A stretch of DNA of 64,000 bases from Spirosoma sp. SC4-14. Its GTDB lineage: Bacteria; Bacteroidota; Bacteroidia; Cytophagales; Spirosomataceae. The stretch lies in contig NZ_CP147518.1 in assembly GCF_037201965.1 (NCBI RefSeq), positions 619,001 to 683,000 of the forward strand, read 5' to 3'. Position numbers and translations under genes: made by a program. This document shows positions 8,758 through 17,712 of the stretch, piece after piece (the stretch's first letter is position 1; every line of letters begins with the position of its first letter). The notes under the pieces were generated by a model. It worked only from the letters and a program-made list of their open reading frames with translations, was not told where the DNA came from and did no database searches.

Positions 8758-9768
8758 TTATTCAGTTTGGTCAGGAGTTGCGGTCAAACGTTGCCAGATG
8801 CTGTCTTTTAACTCATTCAGCCCCTGATTACTGACTGCTGAAATAAAGGTTACGGGTAGTTTTTTAGGTAATATGTCCTGAATACGTGCCAATTCATCCT
8901 GATCGACAAGATCGATTTTTGAAATTGCCAATAAACGATCTTTATCCATCAACTCCGGATTATATTGCCGCAATTCATTGAGAAGCGTATTGTATTCCTG
9001 CCGAATATCTTCGCTAGTAGCCGGTACGATAAATAAGAGTATAGAGTTGCGCTCAATATGCCTTAAAAATCGTAAACCGAGCCCTTTGCCCTGCGATGCC
9101 CCTTCTATAATACCGGGGATGTCGGCCACCACAAACGATTTATAATCTCTGTAGGCAACGACTCCCAAATTAGGGACAAGGGTTGTAAAGGGATAATCTG
9201 CAATTTCGGGCTTCGCTGCCGATAACACAGACAGCAGCGTTGATTTACCCGCATTCGGAAATCCTACCAAACCAACATCGGCCAGTAATTTCAGTTCCAG
9301 AATAACCCATTCTTCAACACCCGGCTCGCCTGGTTGTGCATAGTCTGGAGCTTGCTGAGTTGAGGATTTAAAGTGATCGTTTCCTAAACCACCTCGCCCT
9401 CCGGGGAACAGAATTATTTCCTGCCCTTCTTCCGTAATTTCGGCAAGTTGTTCTCCTGTGTCGGGGTTTCGGGCAATTGTTCCTAGTGGAACTTCCAGAA
9501 TTACATCTTTACCCTGAGCACCGCTACGCCGACCTCCTTCGCCAGCTGTGCCATTTTCGGCCTTCACGTGCTTGCGATATTTCAGGTGGAGCAGGGTCCA
9601 GAGCTGCGCATTGCCTTTTAAAATAATATGGCCACCTCGTCCACCATCGCCACCATCAGGACCACCTTTAGGCGTATGCTTTTCGCGTCGGAAATGCACT
9701 GATCCGGCTCCACCTGCTCCTGAACGACAGTTGATTTTTACGTAATCGATAAAGTTAGATGAAGCCAT
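8758..9768 (-). CDS. obgE: GTPase Obg/CgtA, ribosome assembly
   Basis: 336 residues. The N-terminal glycine-rich Obg fold is clear ([16 protein letters not shown] at about 35-50, then LEVPLGT and [13 protein letters not shown]), followed by a G domain: G1 GFPNAGKST 169-177, switch [12 protein letters not shown] from 191, G3 DIPGI 216-220. The G4 box reads SKID (283-286) rather than the usual NKxD. There is no C-terminal OCT extension, which is normal for this phylum. Obg binds the 50S subunit and links ribosome maturation to growth. It starts 59 bases after adk stops, so the two are probably co-transcribed. Confidence 0.96.
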   Translation of the reverse strand: MASSNFIDYVKINCRSGAGGAGSVHFRREKHTPKGGPDGGDGGRGGHIILKGNAQLWTLLHLKYRKHVKAENGTAGEGGRRSGAQGKDVILEVPLGTIARNPDTGEQLAEITEEGQEIILFPGGRGGLGNDHFKSSTQQAPDYAQPGEPGVEEWVILELKLLADVGLVGFPNAGKSTLLSVLSAAKPEIADYPFTTLVPNLGVVAYRDYKSFVVADIPGIIEGASQGKGLGLRFLRHIERNSILLFIVPATSEDIRQEYNTLLNELRQYNPELMDKDRLLAISKIDLVDQDELARIQDILPKKLPVTFISAVSNQGLNELKDSIWQRLTATPDQTE

Positions 9769-9827
9769 AGTTTATTTATTACTGTCAGAAAAGTTAGCTC
9801 TGAAAGAGGCAGAGTAACTAGAATCAA

Positions 9828-10403
9828 TTAGCTGGCCTGCTCAATGTTCGTACAGATCAGGCTAAAGATGCTTTCGATATCGCCAATACCATTAATGGCA
9901 ACAAATTTTCCCTGGTTGCTGTAATAGCCTGCCACGGGGGCTGTCTTGTCATTATATTCTTTCACCCGACGGCGAATCAACTCTTCGTTCTGGTCATCGG
10001 GGCGCCCTGATGTCTGGCCACGCAGGAGTAACCGTTTTGTTAATTCTTCATCATCTACAACCAGGGCAATCATGGTCGTAATGTGTGTATTATGCGCACT
10101 CAATAGTTGATCGAGTGCTTCGGCCTGAGGAACTGTTCGGGGGAAACCGTCGAAAATAAAACCTGCTGCCGACTGATTTTCTTCAAGTTTATTTTCAATC
10201 ATGCCAATCACTACTTCATCGGGTACCAATAAGCCCTGATCCATGAGTTGTTTAGCACGTAGGCCTAATTCTGTACCTGCCGAAATCTGCGAACGCAGCA
10301 GGTCGCCAGTCGATAAATGAACTAAATTATATTTACGGATTAATTTCTCACTTTGAGTTCCTTTGCCGGCACCAGGAGGGCCAAACAATACAAGGTTAAG
10401 CAT
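9828..10403 (-). CDS. adk: Adenylate kinase (short-lid form)
   Basis: 191 residues from the ATG at 10403 (MLNLVLF). The P-loop GPPGAGKGT is at 8-16, followed by the AMP-binding STGDLLR and GFPRT motifs. The LID is the short type without zinc cysteines (RGQTSGRPDDQNEEL). It interconverts ATP, AMP and ADP in the cytosol. The frame stays open for another 54 codons upstream, but the P-loop must lie within a few residues of the N-terminus and a promoter element lies in the extension, so the internal ATG is right. Confidence 0.97.
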   Translation of the reverse strand: MLNLVLFGPPGAGKGTQSEKLIRKYNLVHLSTGDLLRSQISAGTELGLRAKQLMDQGLLVPDEVVIGMIENKLEENQSAAGFIFDGFPRTVPQAEALDQLLSAHNTHITTMIALVVDDEELTKRLLLRGQTSGRPDDQNEELIRRRVKEYNDKTAPVAGYYSNQGKFVAINGIGDIESIFSLICTNIEQAS

Positions 10404-10447
10404 ACGGCTTCTTTTAGTAGTGTCGTCCGGGGAAAAATTTGCGCCCG

Positions 10448-10455
10448 CAAAGTTA
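10448..10455 (-). promoter_or_regulatory. Putative -7 element for adk-obgE
   Basis: Minus strand TAACTTTG matches TAnnTTTG. Transcription would begin near 10441, about 38 bases before the adk ATG. No TTG stands at the expected -33 spacing, so confidence is moderate. Confidence 0.45.
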
Positions 10456-10524
10456 CGATTCCACCCGGAAAATAATATATAGACTCCTCTTGCCTGGGAG
10501 GTTTTTATTAACTGGAAATCAAAT

Positions 10525-10558
10525 AAAAAGGCGCAAACATATTGTTTGCGCCTTTTTA
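10525..10558 (-). terminator. Terminator after the TPR gene
   Basis: GGCGCAAAC and GTTTGCGCC arms around a 5-base loop, flanked by A-run and T-run on both sides, about 20 bases after the TPR stop. It could act in both directions. Confidence 0.9.
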
Positions 10559-10578
10559 CAATCAATCAAAAGACTGAT

Positions 10579-12324
10579 TTAACTCTTTTTTGCAGTCGAT
10601 TTTGCTGCTGGCTTGGCTGCTGGTGCCGCTTTGGGTTCTTCCATAGCCTTAAGTACCTGCTGGTCATTTGGATTCAATTCCAGTACTTTCTGGAAATACT
10701 CTTTAGCCTTTGCATCATCTTTATTCGCAATACTGAAACCAGCTAATGTTTTATAGGCTGTGATCAGGTATTTAGAATAATCGGTATTGTCAGCTGGATC
10801 TTTTTTGACCGTTGTCTGTTCGATAAATTTCTCAAAAATTGGAGTTGCTGCTGTACTTGCCTGTGCTGGATCTTTGGAATAGGCGTAGTAATTAGCCATG
10901 CCCCGATAATAGTAGGCAATGGGGTATGTTTTGCCATCAGCCTCAATTTTCTGCGCCATTTCAGAGAAGGCTGAATCAGCACCGAGGTAATATTGCTGCT
11001 TTAGTTGAGCAATCTGAGCTGAATCCATTGGAGCAGCAGAGCTATCACGACCTACGCGGGGAGCATACTGATAGTCGGCAAGACCAAGCCACAGATAATC
11101 GTTGTTTTGAGGCTTTTTGTCGTGCTGGATCGTTTTCTTATAGTAGGCAGCAGCTTTATCGTACTGTTTGTTATCGTAATATTTCTTGGCAATCTCACGA
11201 TACAGGTTGTCGGTTGTATCTTCAGGGGCTGCTTTCTCCAGGTTTACAATGCTCAGCGAATCGCCCTCTGGCGTACCTAGTTGACCATAAGCACGGCCCA
11301 GATATTTGTAATCGTCATAAATTACTTTCTGGGGAGCTGTTGAAATGAACCGATTCAGCGACTGAACAGCTTCATTGTTTTTGTTCATTGCCGTATAAGC
11401 CCAACCATACATCCGGTCAATAATTGGGTTGTTTATTTTCCCTTTTAACTGATCAAGATAGGCTGTTGCTCCCTGATAGTCTTCGGCAAGAAACTTATAG
11501 CGGGCCACATCGAGCAATAATTCAGGATCGGTCGTACCGCTCTTTTGAATGTATTGCTCATAATAGCCTGCTGCAGATTTATAAGCACGCGAATTTGCCA
11601 GCGCATCGGCATAGGCCCGATAGGTAGGAGCAAATTCAGGATCGTTCTGGATAGCCAGTTTGAAATAATCCTGCGCTTTGGTATAGTTTTTACCACGGAG
11701 GTAAAGACGCCCAATTTTATAGTTCGCTTCGGCCAGATTTGGGTTAATGGCTAGTGCATTTTCATATTTCGAGATGGCATTACCACCGTCGTTTTTCAGA
11801 AAATAAGCATCGCCAAGTAGCATTTCAATCTCAGCGTTCTCGTTCTTTTTATCTTTCTCATCGGCAATCGTCAGCAATCGAATTGCTTCGGCAGGATCGT
11901 TTGTTTCTTCGAGGGTGTACATTTCACCCGCCCGCATCAGAACGTCCTGATTTTTGCTTTTGGTTGCCGAAACTGCCTCGTCGATCAGCGTTTTAGCAGT
12001 AGCACGATCTTTTTTGGCTAAAGCTACTCCTGCCAAACCAACATTGTTCAGTTGATCTTTTTTATCAGCAGCGGCTCCTTTTTCGAACGCTGCTTTAGCC
12101 TGATCAATTTGACCGCTTCTTAGATAGTAATAACCTAAATAGAATTGGTTCTCAGCTGATGGTGAACTTGTGGCTAGCTGCGTAAGCGTTTGGCCAGCTT
12201 TCGTAAATCGCTCGGCATCCAGATCTTTCAGTGCAGATTGGACGTCTTGCGCCATCAATGGAGCAGTTAGACTCGCCCCCACGAACAGGATGGTCAACAG
12301 CGATTTTCTCTGGTTGTTCATCAT
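10579..12324 (-). CDS. Periplasmic TPR protein of the Ton operon
   Basis: 581 residues from the ATG at 12324 (the ATG at 12321 is also possible). An N-terminal signal peptide (SLLTILFVGASLTAPLMAQ) is followed by about a dozen tetratricopeptide-like units; typical ones read AEANYKIGRLYLRGKNYTKA and KAKEYFQKVLELNPNDQQVL. It ends in an Ala/Lys/Pro-rich tail (KAAPAAKPAAKSTAKKS). TPR arrays are protein-binding scaffolds; a role in organising the Ton or phosphate-type uptake machinery is inferred only from its place after exbB-exbD-exbD-tonB-pstS-like. The gene also has its own promoter candidate upstream. Confidence 0.85.
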   Translation of the reverse strand: MMNNQRKSLLTILFVGASLTAPLMAQDVQSALKDLDAERFTKAGQTLTQLATSSPSAENQFYLGYYYLRSGQIDQAKAAFEKGAAADKKDQLNNVGLAGVALAKKDRATAKTLIDEAVSATKSKNQDVLMRAGEMYTLEETNDPAEAIRLLTIADEKDKKNENAEIEMLLGDAYFLKNDGGNAISKYENALAINPNLAEANYKIGRLYLRGKNYTKAQDYFKLAIQNDPEFAPTYRAYADALANSRAYKSAAGYYEQYIQKSGTTDPELLLDVARYKFLAEDYQGATAYLDQLKGKINNPIIDRMYGWAYTAMNKNNEAVQSLNRFISTAPQKVIYDDYKYLGRAYGQLGTPEGDSLSIVNLEKAAPEDTTDNLYREIAKKYYDNKQYDKAAAYYKKTIQHDKKPQNNDYLWLGLADYQYAPRVGRDSSAAPMDSAQIAQLKQQYYLGADSAFSEMAQKIEADGKTYPIAYYYRGMANYYAYSKDPAQASTAATPIFEKFIEQTTVKKDPADNTDYSKYLITAYKTLAGFSIANKDDAKAKEYFQKVLELNPNDQQVLKAMEEPKAAPAAKPAAKSTAKKS

Positions 12325-12376
12325 GTATTTCAGGTTGGAAATTAGAAAAAAGGTTTTATGAATAATAAACAATTGA

Positions 12377-12404
12377 CAAAACTAAAAAATTGCGGTCAAA
12401 CCAA
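12377..12404 (-). promoter_or_regulatory. Putative internal promoter for the TPR gene
   Basis: Minus strand TAGTTTTG (12377-12384) fits TAnnTTTG, with TTG at 12402-12404, 17 bases upstream. Transcription would start about 46 bases before the ATG at 12324, which also argues against the longer open frame starting at 12372. Confidence 0.5.
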
Positions 12405-12413
12405 AAAACTTCC

Positions 12414-13346
12414 TCATTTTCTTAGGTTCACCTCCCTATTATACGGTACGGATGGCCATAAACCTAGCTTATAAATAATGAGTGAGCCAGCATCCCGAAT
12501 AACATAATTTACTAAGCCTCCGGCCAATCCTGGATGTGTTTCCCGGCTAAGTGCATACACAGGGCGTCGTAAGGGATAACGCTGCATGCCCAGATCTTCC
12601 TGAAAAGGCTGAAAATAATCGGCCCGGGTGGTTGGATTCTCTTTAGGCGATATACCCACTACCCGAAGATCTTTAGACAGTTCGGCAGTTAATGGCTCAT
12701 CGCCATCACTTATCCAGTTAACGCCTATAAACCCTAACGCTGACGGATTTTTACGCACAAAGTCGATTACTTCCCGATTCGATTTAGCCGTAAAGATCCG
12801 CAAACCTGTTACGTCGGTAATACCAAACGTGTGTAGTACAAACTCTAAATTGCTGGAATTGTTGTTATCAAATACCAATGTAATTGGTAGTGGCTGACTT
12901 CCTGGCTTTAGTTGTGACCACTGTTTGATTTTGCCCGTAAAAATAGTTTTTAGCTGACTCATCGTTAGCAAACTATCGGTATTGGCCCGATTAATGATGA
13001 GTGCAACTCCGTCTGTTGCCAGTTTGGTTGCTGAGCCTACTATTTTGCTCTTGTCGAGAACCGCTTTTTCGTTTGCATTTAGTGTTCGGGTTGTGATAGC
13101 AATCCGGGCACTGTCTTTCAGCATTAGATTAATGGCTTCCTGCTCCGGTTTGTAGACCACCTTGAAATGAGCATCAGGATAAATACCCGAGTAAGCAGAT
13201 GTCAGTTGAGTTACTAATGGCCGAAACGATTCGTCAGCAGCAATCACAATTGATCCTCTGGATGGGTTGTCGAGCGCTGTTTTCTTACTATCGCAACCGA
13301 TGAGCCCAATCAGGACCAGAAGGCCCCAAATTCCGATTCTAATCAT
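12414..13346 (-). CDS. PstS-like phosphate/anion-binding lipoprotein
   Basis: 310 residues with a lipoprotein signal ending LIGLIGC (Cys18). The rest resembles the PBP-like domain of phosphate-binding PstS proteins: SIVIAADESFRPLVTQLT near the N-terminus, TDGVALIINRAN in the middle, KTIFTGKIKQWSQL and later SALGFIGVNW. Such proteins bind a small anion, classically phosphate, in the periplasm; the ligand here is unproven. No pstABC is nearby. It overlaps the 73-residue gene upstream by 8 bases and sits in the Ton operon, suggesting it is a sensor or accessory of TonB-dependent uptake. Confidence 0.8.
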   Translation of the reverse strand: MIRIGIWGLLVLIGLIGCDSKKTALDNPSRGSIVIAADESFRPLVTQLTSAYSGIYPDAHFKVVYKPEQEAINLMLKDSARIAITTRTLNANEKAVLDKSKIVGSATKLATDGVALIINRANTDSLLTMSQLKTIFTGKIKQWSQLKPGSQPLPITLVFDNNNSSNLEFVLHTFGITDVTGLRIFTAKSNREVIDFVRKNPSALGFIGVNWISDGDEPLTAELSKDLRVVGISPKENPTTRADYFQPFQEDLGMQRYPLRRPVYALSRETHPGLAGGLVNYVIRDAGSLIIYKLGLWPSVPYNREVNLRK

Positions 13347-13560
13347 TTCCCCGAAAACCTTGGTAGGCTCTGTATGCCCTAAAACTTCCGTAAGCTAATA
13401 ACAAGGCTGCCAGACCATATCGGAAAAAACCGGGTTCTGGAAACACGCCAAAAGACTGAGAGGAGGCAATCAGTGCGATGCCTCCTCCCAAGTATGCCAG
13501 CGAAGCCAGTACTGAAATATATAGTGTCAGCTTCGCTGGGCCTCGATCCCGTTCGCGCAT
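13339..13560 (-). CDS. Small two-helix membrane protein in the Ton operon
   Basis: 73 residues with two hydrophobic stretches (about 12-33, LYISVLASLAYLGGGIALIA, and 45-63, FRYGLAALLLAYGSFRAY) between charged ends (MRERDRGPAK and YQGFRGND). It begins 8 bases after tonB stops and its end overlaps the PstS-like start, so it is translationally linked to both. The family is not one I can name; tight packing makes it a real gene. Confidence 0.75.
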   Translation of the reverse strand: MRERDRGPAKLTLYISVLASLAYLGGGIALIASSQSFGVFPEPGFFRYGLAALLLAYGSFRAYRAYQGFRGND

Positions 13561-13568
13561 AGACTAAT

Positions 13569-14393
13569 CTATTCCAGCGTGAAGTTGATCGGCAGGTTGT
13601 ATTTTACCCGCACCGGACGACCCGACTGTTTGCCTGGGCGCCATTTTGGCATCGCTTTTACAACGCGCTGTGCTTCTTCATCTGTACCAAAACCTAGTCC
13701 TTTCAGGATCGTTACATCCTGAATACTACCATCGGTATTAACAACGAAGCTTACGAATACCCGGCCCGATACGTTGGCACGCTGAGCTGCAGCTGGGTAG
13801 CGCAGGTTCTTACCAAGGTATTGACCCAAAGCGGCCATACCACCTGGAAACTCAGGCTGCTGTTCTACCACCGTAAAGATTTCTTCTTCTTTCGGGGCTG
13901 CTTCTACAGCCGCTTCCACTTTGGTTGGCGCTGCCGATGCTTCGGGTGCTGCAATGACTTCTTCTGCATTCGGATCGCCTTCCTGAGTTTTCTCGGCAGC
14001 AACAGCTTCCTTCAGCTCTTCTACGGCTGGTGGAGGTGTTTCTTCAGGTACTTCTTCATCTGGTTTTACTTCCGGCGGAAGGAATTTCACCGTATTCACC
14101 TTTGGTACTTCTACCGGTGGTGGTGGCGGTGGTGGCGGTTCGTTTGGATCAATTGGTGGAGGTGGAAGCTTCATCAGATCTACTTCTACCATTGCCTGTT
14201 CTTCTTTCTCAGGTGTTAAAGCCGTAATGATTGTAGGCGTAAGTACACCGAGAGTAAATAGAACCCCACCAATTATAAGCGCACGGGTTACGGTCTTCGG
14301 ATAGGTCTTCCGCAGATCGTAGGCACCATATGCTTTGTTCCGATTGGCAAATACGATATCATCGAGGGTTGCCTGTGGATTCAGTTCTGCCAT
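13569..14393 (-). CDS. tonB: TonB energy transducer
   Basis: 274 residues: cytoplasmic start with a DDIVFANRNKAYGAYDLRK motif common in Bacteroidota TonB, one membrane helix at about 37-59, a proline-rich periplasmic span (PPPPIDPNEPPPPPPPP around 75-95), an acidic Glu/Ala linker and a C-terminal TonB box-binding domain (about 195-274: FPGGMAALGQYLGKNLRYPA ... GRPVRVKYNLPINFTLE). It couples the proton motive force from ExbB-ExbD to outer-membrane receptors. It lies 7 bases after the second exbD in the operon. Confidence 0.95.
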   Translation of the reverse strand: MAELNPQATLDDIVFANRNKAYGAYDLRKTYPKTVTRALIIGGVLFTLGVLTPTIITALTPEKEEQAMVEVDLMKLPPPPIDPNEPPPPPPPPVEVPKVNTVKFLPPEVKPDEEVPEETPPPAVEELKEAVAAEKTQEGDPNAEEVIAAPEASAAPTKVEAAVEAAPKEEEIFTVVEQQPEFPGGMAALGQYLGKNLRYPAAAQRANVSGRVFVSFVVNTDGSIQDVTILKGLGFGTDEEAQRVVKAMPKWRPGKQSGRPVRVKYNLPINFTLE

Positions 14394-14400
14394 GGTGTGT

Positions 14401-14940
14401 CTATGCGTCTTCTAATTTTACTTTCTCCTTGAGCATTTTTTTCTCATCCGGCGTTAACTGATCAACCAGTGCATAACGCTTTGTTTTGGTGATAGCCATT
14501 TCGTCGAGCACATCAACCATGTTTTTATAGGTCGATTGCTTGGTTGGCTTAATTACCACAACAAATTTGTCGGCGGGAACTTTACGAGCATTTTCCTGGA
14601 TAGCCTGGCGAAATTCGTAGCCATAGCCAACGGTCTTCACTTCGGGATCTTCATTGGCAGCCTTACCGAAAATGTAGTAGGCTTTATTGTCTTTCCCCAG
14701 AAAGATCGTCATTACGTTGGAAGCCTTAATAGGCTCCGTCTCTTCTGTTTTAGTTTTGTCCGGTACGTTGAGCGTCATCGAAGATGGCTTGCTCAAGGTG
14801 GTGGCCAGAATGAAAAAGGTGATTAGAAGGAATCCCAGGTCTACCATTGGCGTCATATCCACACGGGTTGACGCCTTTTTGGACCGTACCTTACCACCAT
14901 CATGCTTACCACCACCACCACCGGTGTTAATTTCTGCCAT
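14401..14940 (-). CDS. exbD: ExbD-type biopolymer transport protein (second copy)
   Basis: 179 residues. After a Gly/Lys-rich cytoplasmic start comes RVDMTPMVDLGFLLITFFIL, the ExbD/TolR membrane helix with the proton-path aspartate at Asp34. The rest is a periplasmic domain. It is followed 7 bases later by tonB. The two exbD genes in this operon differ in length and loop content and probably form hetero-oligomers around ExbB. Confidence 0.93.
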   Translation of the reverse strand: MAEINTGGGGGKHDGGKVRSKKASTRVDMTPMVDLGFLLITFFILATTLSKPSSMTLNVPDKTKTEETEPIKASNVMTIFLGKDNKAYYIFGKAANEDPEVKTVGYGYEFRQAIQENARKVPADKFVVVIKPTKQSTYKNMVDVLDEMAITKTKRYALVDQLTPDEKKMLKEKVKLEDA

Positions 14941-15006
14941 GTTTTCTTAACAGATTCGCGTGGTGAAAATCAATGAGTTTATTTGCAATTGCTGTGCACA
15001 ATCAAA

Positions 15007-15633
15007 TCAATCGGGTTTCCAACCAGCCGGAGGGGCTTCAGTACCCGTAATGAGGTTGAATTTGTTGATATTTTGTGCCTGAAGCGTAGCTAATACATTT
15101 TTGAACTCCGGAAATTTGGCGAGGTTATCACCTTTCAGTGCAATTCGAAGTTTGTTATTAGCTTTTCTGGAATTGAATACCCAGTCCTTTAACTCGTTTG
15201 TAGCACCTGCACCGGTCGAATCAGTTGGAATTCCAGGCTGTTTTACTTTCGCCTGTTGTTCTTTGGACAGATTGAGATACGATTTCAACTGAGCAATAGG
15301 CAACCCAAAATTAGACATTAGAGCGAACTCTTTTTTCTCTTTTGGGGTGAACGTAATTCCTTTGGCTTCTGCAATGTTCTCCAGAGTGGCGATACGGGTA
15401 TTCTGGTTATCTGTACCGAAATAGACTTTGCCGTCTCTACCAAGACCAATTGTCATGATATCATTATCGGGAACTTTTATTCCAGAGATGGATGAAGGCG
15501 TTTCAATAGCAGCGGCATCCTGCGACCTGAACTGAGCCGTCAGAATAAAGAACGTCAGCAACAGAAACGCAACATCGCACATAGCCGTCATATCCACAGT
15601 CGAACTAGCACGTTTAATTTTAACTGCTGGCAT
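15007..15633 (-). CDS. exbD: ExbD-type biopolymer transport protein (first copy)
   Basis: 208 residues. STVDMTAMCDVAFLLLTFFI near the N-terminus is the ExbD membrane helix with the essential aspartate at Asp20. The periplasmic domain is longer than in the second copy and ends APPAGWKPD. It lies between exbB (74 bases upstream) and the second exbD (66 bases downstream). Confidence 0.93.
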   Translation of the reverse strand: MPAVKIKRASSTVDMTAMCDVAFLLLTFFILTAQFRSQDAAAIETPSSISGIKVPDNDIMTIGLGRDGKVYFGTDNQNTRIATLENIAEAKGITFTPKEKKEFALMSNFGLPIAQLKSYLNLSKEQQAKVKQPGIPTDSTGAGATNELKDWVFNSRKANNKLRIALKGDNLAKFPEFKNVLATLQAQNINKFNLITGTEAPPAGWKPD

Positions 15634-15707
15634 GAGTTGGTTTGTTTCTTCCTGCCCGAATAAATCGGGCAGGTGGGTTAATTTACATCAACTGTACTTG
15701 TTTCGGC

Positions 15708-16541
15708 TTAGTAATGAGCCGCAAAGTTTTGCTGAATGCTCAAGCCGATTTCATCAATGTTATAGGTCAGCACGTCAATACGGCTGGTGAAATAGCTATA
15801 CATGATTGTTGCAATAGCAGCCGTACCGATACCAAGTGCCGTGTTTACCAGGGCTTCAGAGATACCCGTCGACAGAGCGCCTGTGTCTGGCTGACCAGTA
15901 GCACCCATAGCTGCGAAGGCCCGGATCATACCAAGTACCGTACCGAGCAGGGCGATCAGGGTTGATACCGATGCCAGCGTAGCAATGATCGTCAGGTTCT
16001 TTTCAAGCATTGGCAATTCAAGCGTGGTAGCTTCTTCCACTTCCTTTTGCAGAGCTACCAGCTTCTGCTCTTTGTCTAGTTGGGTATCCGTCGACAATTG
16101 CTGATACTTGAGCAAAGCCGTTTTTACAACGTTACCGATCGATCCTTTCTGCTTGTCGCACTCCTGGATGGCGGCTGCCACTTCGTTGCGGTCAAGAAGA
16201 GACTTTACCTTACGGACAAAGTCGTCGATAGAACCGGTACCATTTGCCCGACCGATGGTGATAAACCGCTCGATAGAGAACACTAACACGGTCAGGAAAC
16301 AAGTAAACAGGATTGGTACAATAAATCCGCCCTTGTATACGGTACCGAAGTAGTCGCCGGGTAGTGGTTCTTTTGTGTTGTCACCTTCCTGGAAGTGGCT
16401 GCCATCACCAAAGACGAATATGTACGTCAGAATACCGATCAGCAGCAGAACTGGAATTACTAATGCAGGGTTTAAGCCACCTGACTTCTTTTTTGGTGCC
16501 GCTGCTTTGGCTGGTGCTGGAGAAGGAGTTTGTGTTTTCAT
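15708..16541 (-). CDS. exbB: ExbB/TolQ-type proton channel protein
   Basis: 277 residues: a proline/alanine/lysine-rich start, then four hydrophobic helices (about 27-43, 74-93, 190-213 and 230-251). The last two form the MotA/TolQ/ExbB channel domain, seen as LASVSTLIALLGTVLGMIRAF and ALVNTALGIGTAAIATIMYS. With ExbD it harvests the proton gradient for TonB. First gene of the leftward operon exbB-exbD-exbD-tonB-small-pstS-like-TPR. Confidence 0.94.
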   Translation of the reverse strand: MKTQTPSPAPAKAAAPKKKSGGLNPALVIPVLLLIGILTYIFVFGDGSHFQEGDNTKEPLPGDYFGTVYKGGFIVPILFTCFLTVLVFSIERFITIGRANGTGSIDDFVRKVKSLLDRNEVAAAIQECDKQKGSIGNVVKTALLKYQQLSTDTQLDKEQKLVALQKEVEEATTLELPMLEKNLTIIATLASVSTLIALLGTVLGMIRAFAAMGATGQPDTGALSTGISEALVNTALGIGTAAIATIMYSYFTSRIDVLTYNIDEIGLSIQQNFAAHY

Positions 16542-17131
16542 TGGAACTGGACTGTAGGGTTAAATTTGAAAGTTGGTTTGCCCGGTAAAAAAAGCAAAAA
16601 ATTTAGACTCTTTCGGTTTGTTCAGTTAAAAATTTGAGTGAAAGCCTTCGAAACCTCTACAAAACTAAGGTTTTTCTGACGAATACAATGCAAACGTATT
16701 AGCCAAATTTTCTTTGCTCTTTGTAATTCATTAATAATTACCTGCATATAACTAATATTGTCAGATCATTATTTTGAAACTGAATTGTCCGGTAAAGCCT
16801 TGTCTTTCAAGGTAACTACGGTTGATGCTCCTTCAGGTGACCAGCCAGTCGCTGAGATTTGGGGGGGCTTTGTTCATAAAATAATTGTTAAGAGTACCTT
16901 TCTTCACGAATGTACCTGGTGCTATAGCCTATAGATGCAGATAGCCTTATAATTGCACAAGCTCTCCCTAAAATATTTTTTTACCAGTAAATCCAAACAA
17001 GGCTCCGCGTCGTATGTTAAATTGATTATTGTTAAATAATTATAAAAATTTGTATTTTGCTGGCCTTTACAACGTTTAGTGTAGTATCAGTCGAGTAAAC
17101 TAGACTGCGTATATGGGATTGACTTAAAGCC
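16542..17131. promoter_or_regulatory. 590-base intergenic region with divergent promoter candidates
   Basis: AT-rich gap between the leftward Ton operon and a rightward small gene. TACGTTTG on the minus strand (16691-16698) fits the -7 consensus for exbB, leaving a ~143-base leader, but with no good TTG upstream. On the plus strand a near match, TATTTTG around 17052-17058, lies about 20 bases after a TTG near 17028 and could serve the small gene. No convincing coding sequence or structured RNA is seen in the rest. Confidence 0.4.
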
Positions 17132-17164
17132 ATGTTGTGTATATACTGTTTTCGAATCACGACT

Positions 17165-17389
17165 ATGTTTACAACACTGGGCGTGACTACGTTCGATTTT
17201 TTTCAGCAATTGGTTGTTCTCTCAAAAGAATTGCCATTTGCTGACTGGCTCGTTTTTACTATGCTACTGGAAGTTATTGCCTTTTTTTGCGCAGCAATGA
17301 CAACCCATGCTTTATTATCGCTTTGGCGAGGTACATCGTTCGTGAAAGATATTGTCGATTATGAACCCGAGCCAATTTCAATGAGCTAG
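17165..17389 (+). CDS. Small membrane protein, unknown function
   Basis: 74 residues from the ATG at 17165 (MFTTLGVTTFDFFQQ); an ATG at 17132 in frame would add 11 residues. One clear membrane helix (WLVFTMLLEVIAFFCAAMTTHALLSL) and an acidic C-terminus (DIVDYEPEPISMS). It stands alone and is followed 23 bases after its stop by a perfect terminator hairpin, which supports expression. No family recognised. Confidence 0.55.
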   Translation: MFTTLGVTTFDFFQQLVVLSKELPFADWLVFTMLLEVIAFFCAAMTTHALLSLWRGTSFVKDIVDYEPEPISMS

Positions 17390-17412
17390 GAAATACTGGA
17401 TCATGCCATAGC

Positions 17413-17448
17413 AAAGTGGGCTAACTTCATGAAGTTAGCCCACTTTTT
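17413..17448 (+). terminator. Terminator after the 74-residue gene
   Basis: AAAGTGGGCTAACTTC and its exact reverse complement form a near-gapless 16-bp stem ending in a T-run on the plus strand. Confidence 0.9.
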
Positions 17449-17556
17449 GCAAATACAGGAAAAGGCTCTTTGCTTGTCAGCCTTAAAATGCCAGAATTGA
17501 ATGCTTAAGAATGGATTTGGGGAAGTGTTGAATAGCTGGACACTAATCAATATAGT

Positions 17557-17586
17557 AAAAAGCCGCTTATAGAATCTATAAGCGGC
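17557..17586 (-). terminator. Terminator of tRNA-Pro
   Basis: AGCCGCTTATAG, AAT, CTATAAGCGGCT stem with a T-run on the minus strand, starting 13 bases after the 3' end of the tRNA. Confidence 0.85.
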
Positions 17587-17598
17587 TACCAATCAATG

Positions 17599-17672
17599 TC
17601 GGGATGGCGGGATTCGAACCCACGACCCCTTGCACCCCATACAAGTACACTACCGGACTGTGCTACATCCCG
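17599..17672 (-). tRNA. tRNA-Pro (anticodon GGG)
   Basis: The minus strand folds as a full cloverleaf of 74 bases: acceptor CGGGATG paired with CATCCCG plus discriminator A, D-arm with AGTCCGGTAGT, anticodon arm CTTGT-ATGGGGT-GCAAG giving anticodon GGG after U33, and T-arm GTGGGTTCGAATCCCGC. GGG reads proline CCC and CCU. The CCA end is not encoded. It has its own promoter and terminator. Confidence 0.95.
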
Positions 17673-17682
17673 AATTGGACTG

Positions 17683-17712
17683 CAAAGGTAGTGAAGAGAG
17701 TAGAATGAACAA
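17683..17712 (-). promoter_or_regulatory. Promoter of tRNA-Pro, full Bacteroidota consensus
   Basis: Minus strand TTG (17712-17710), exactly 19 bases, then TACCTTTG (17690-17683), matching TTG-N19-TAnnTTTG in full. Transcription should start within a few bases of the mature tRNA 5' end at 17672. The TTG lies inside one arm of the inverted repeat at 17698-17754. Confidence 0.8.

Noticed and set aside
17401-17592. 63-codon minus-strand frame across two terminators
   Set aside because: It runs through two terminator stems next to the tRNA; not plausible as a gene.
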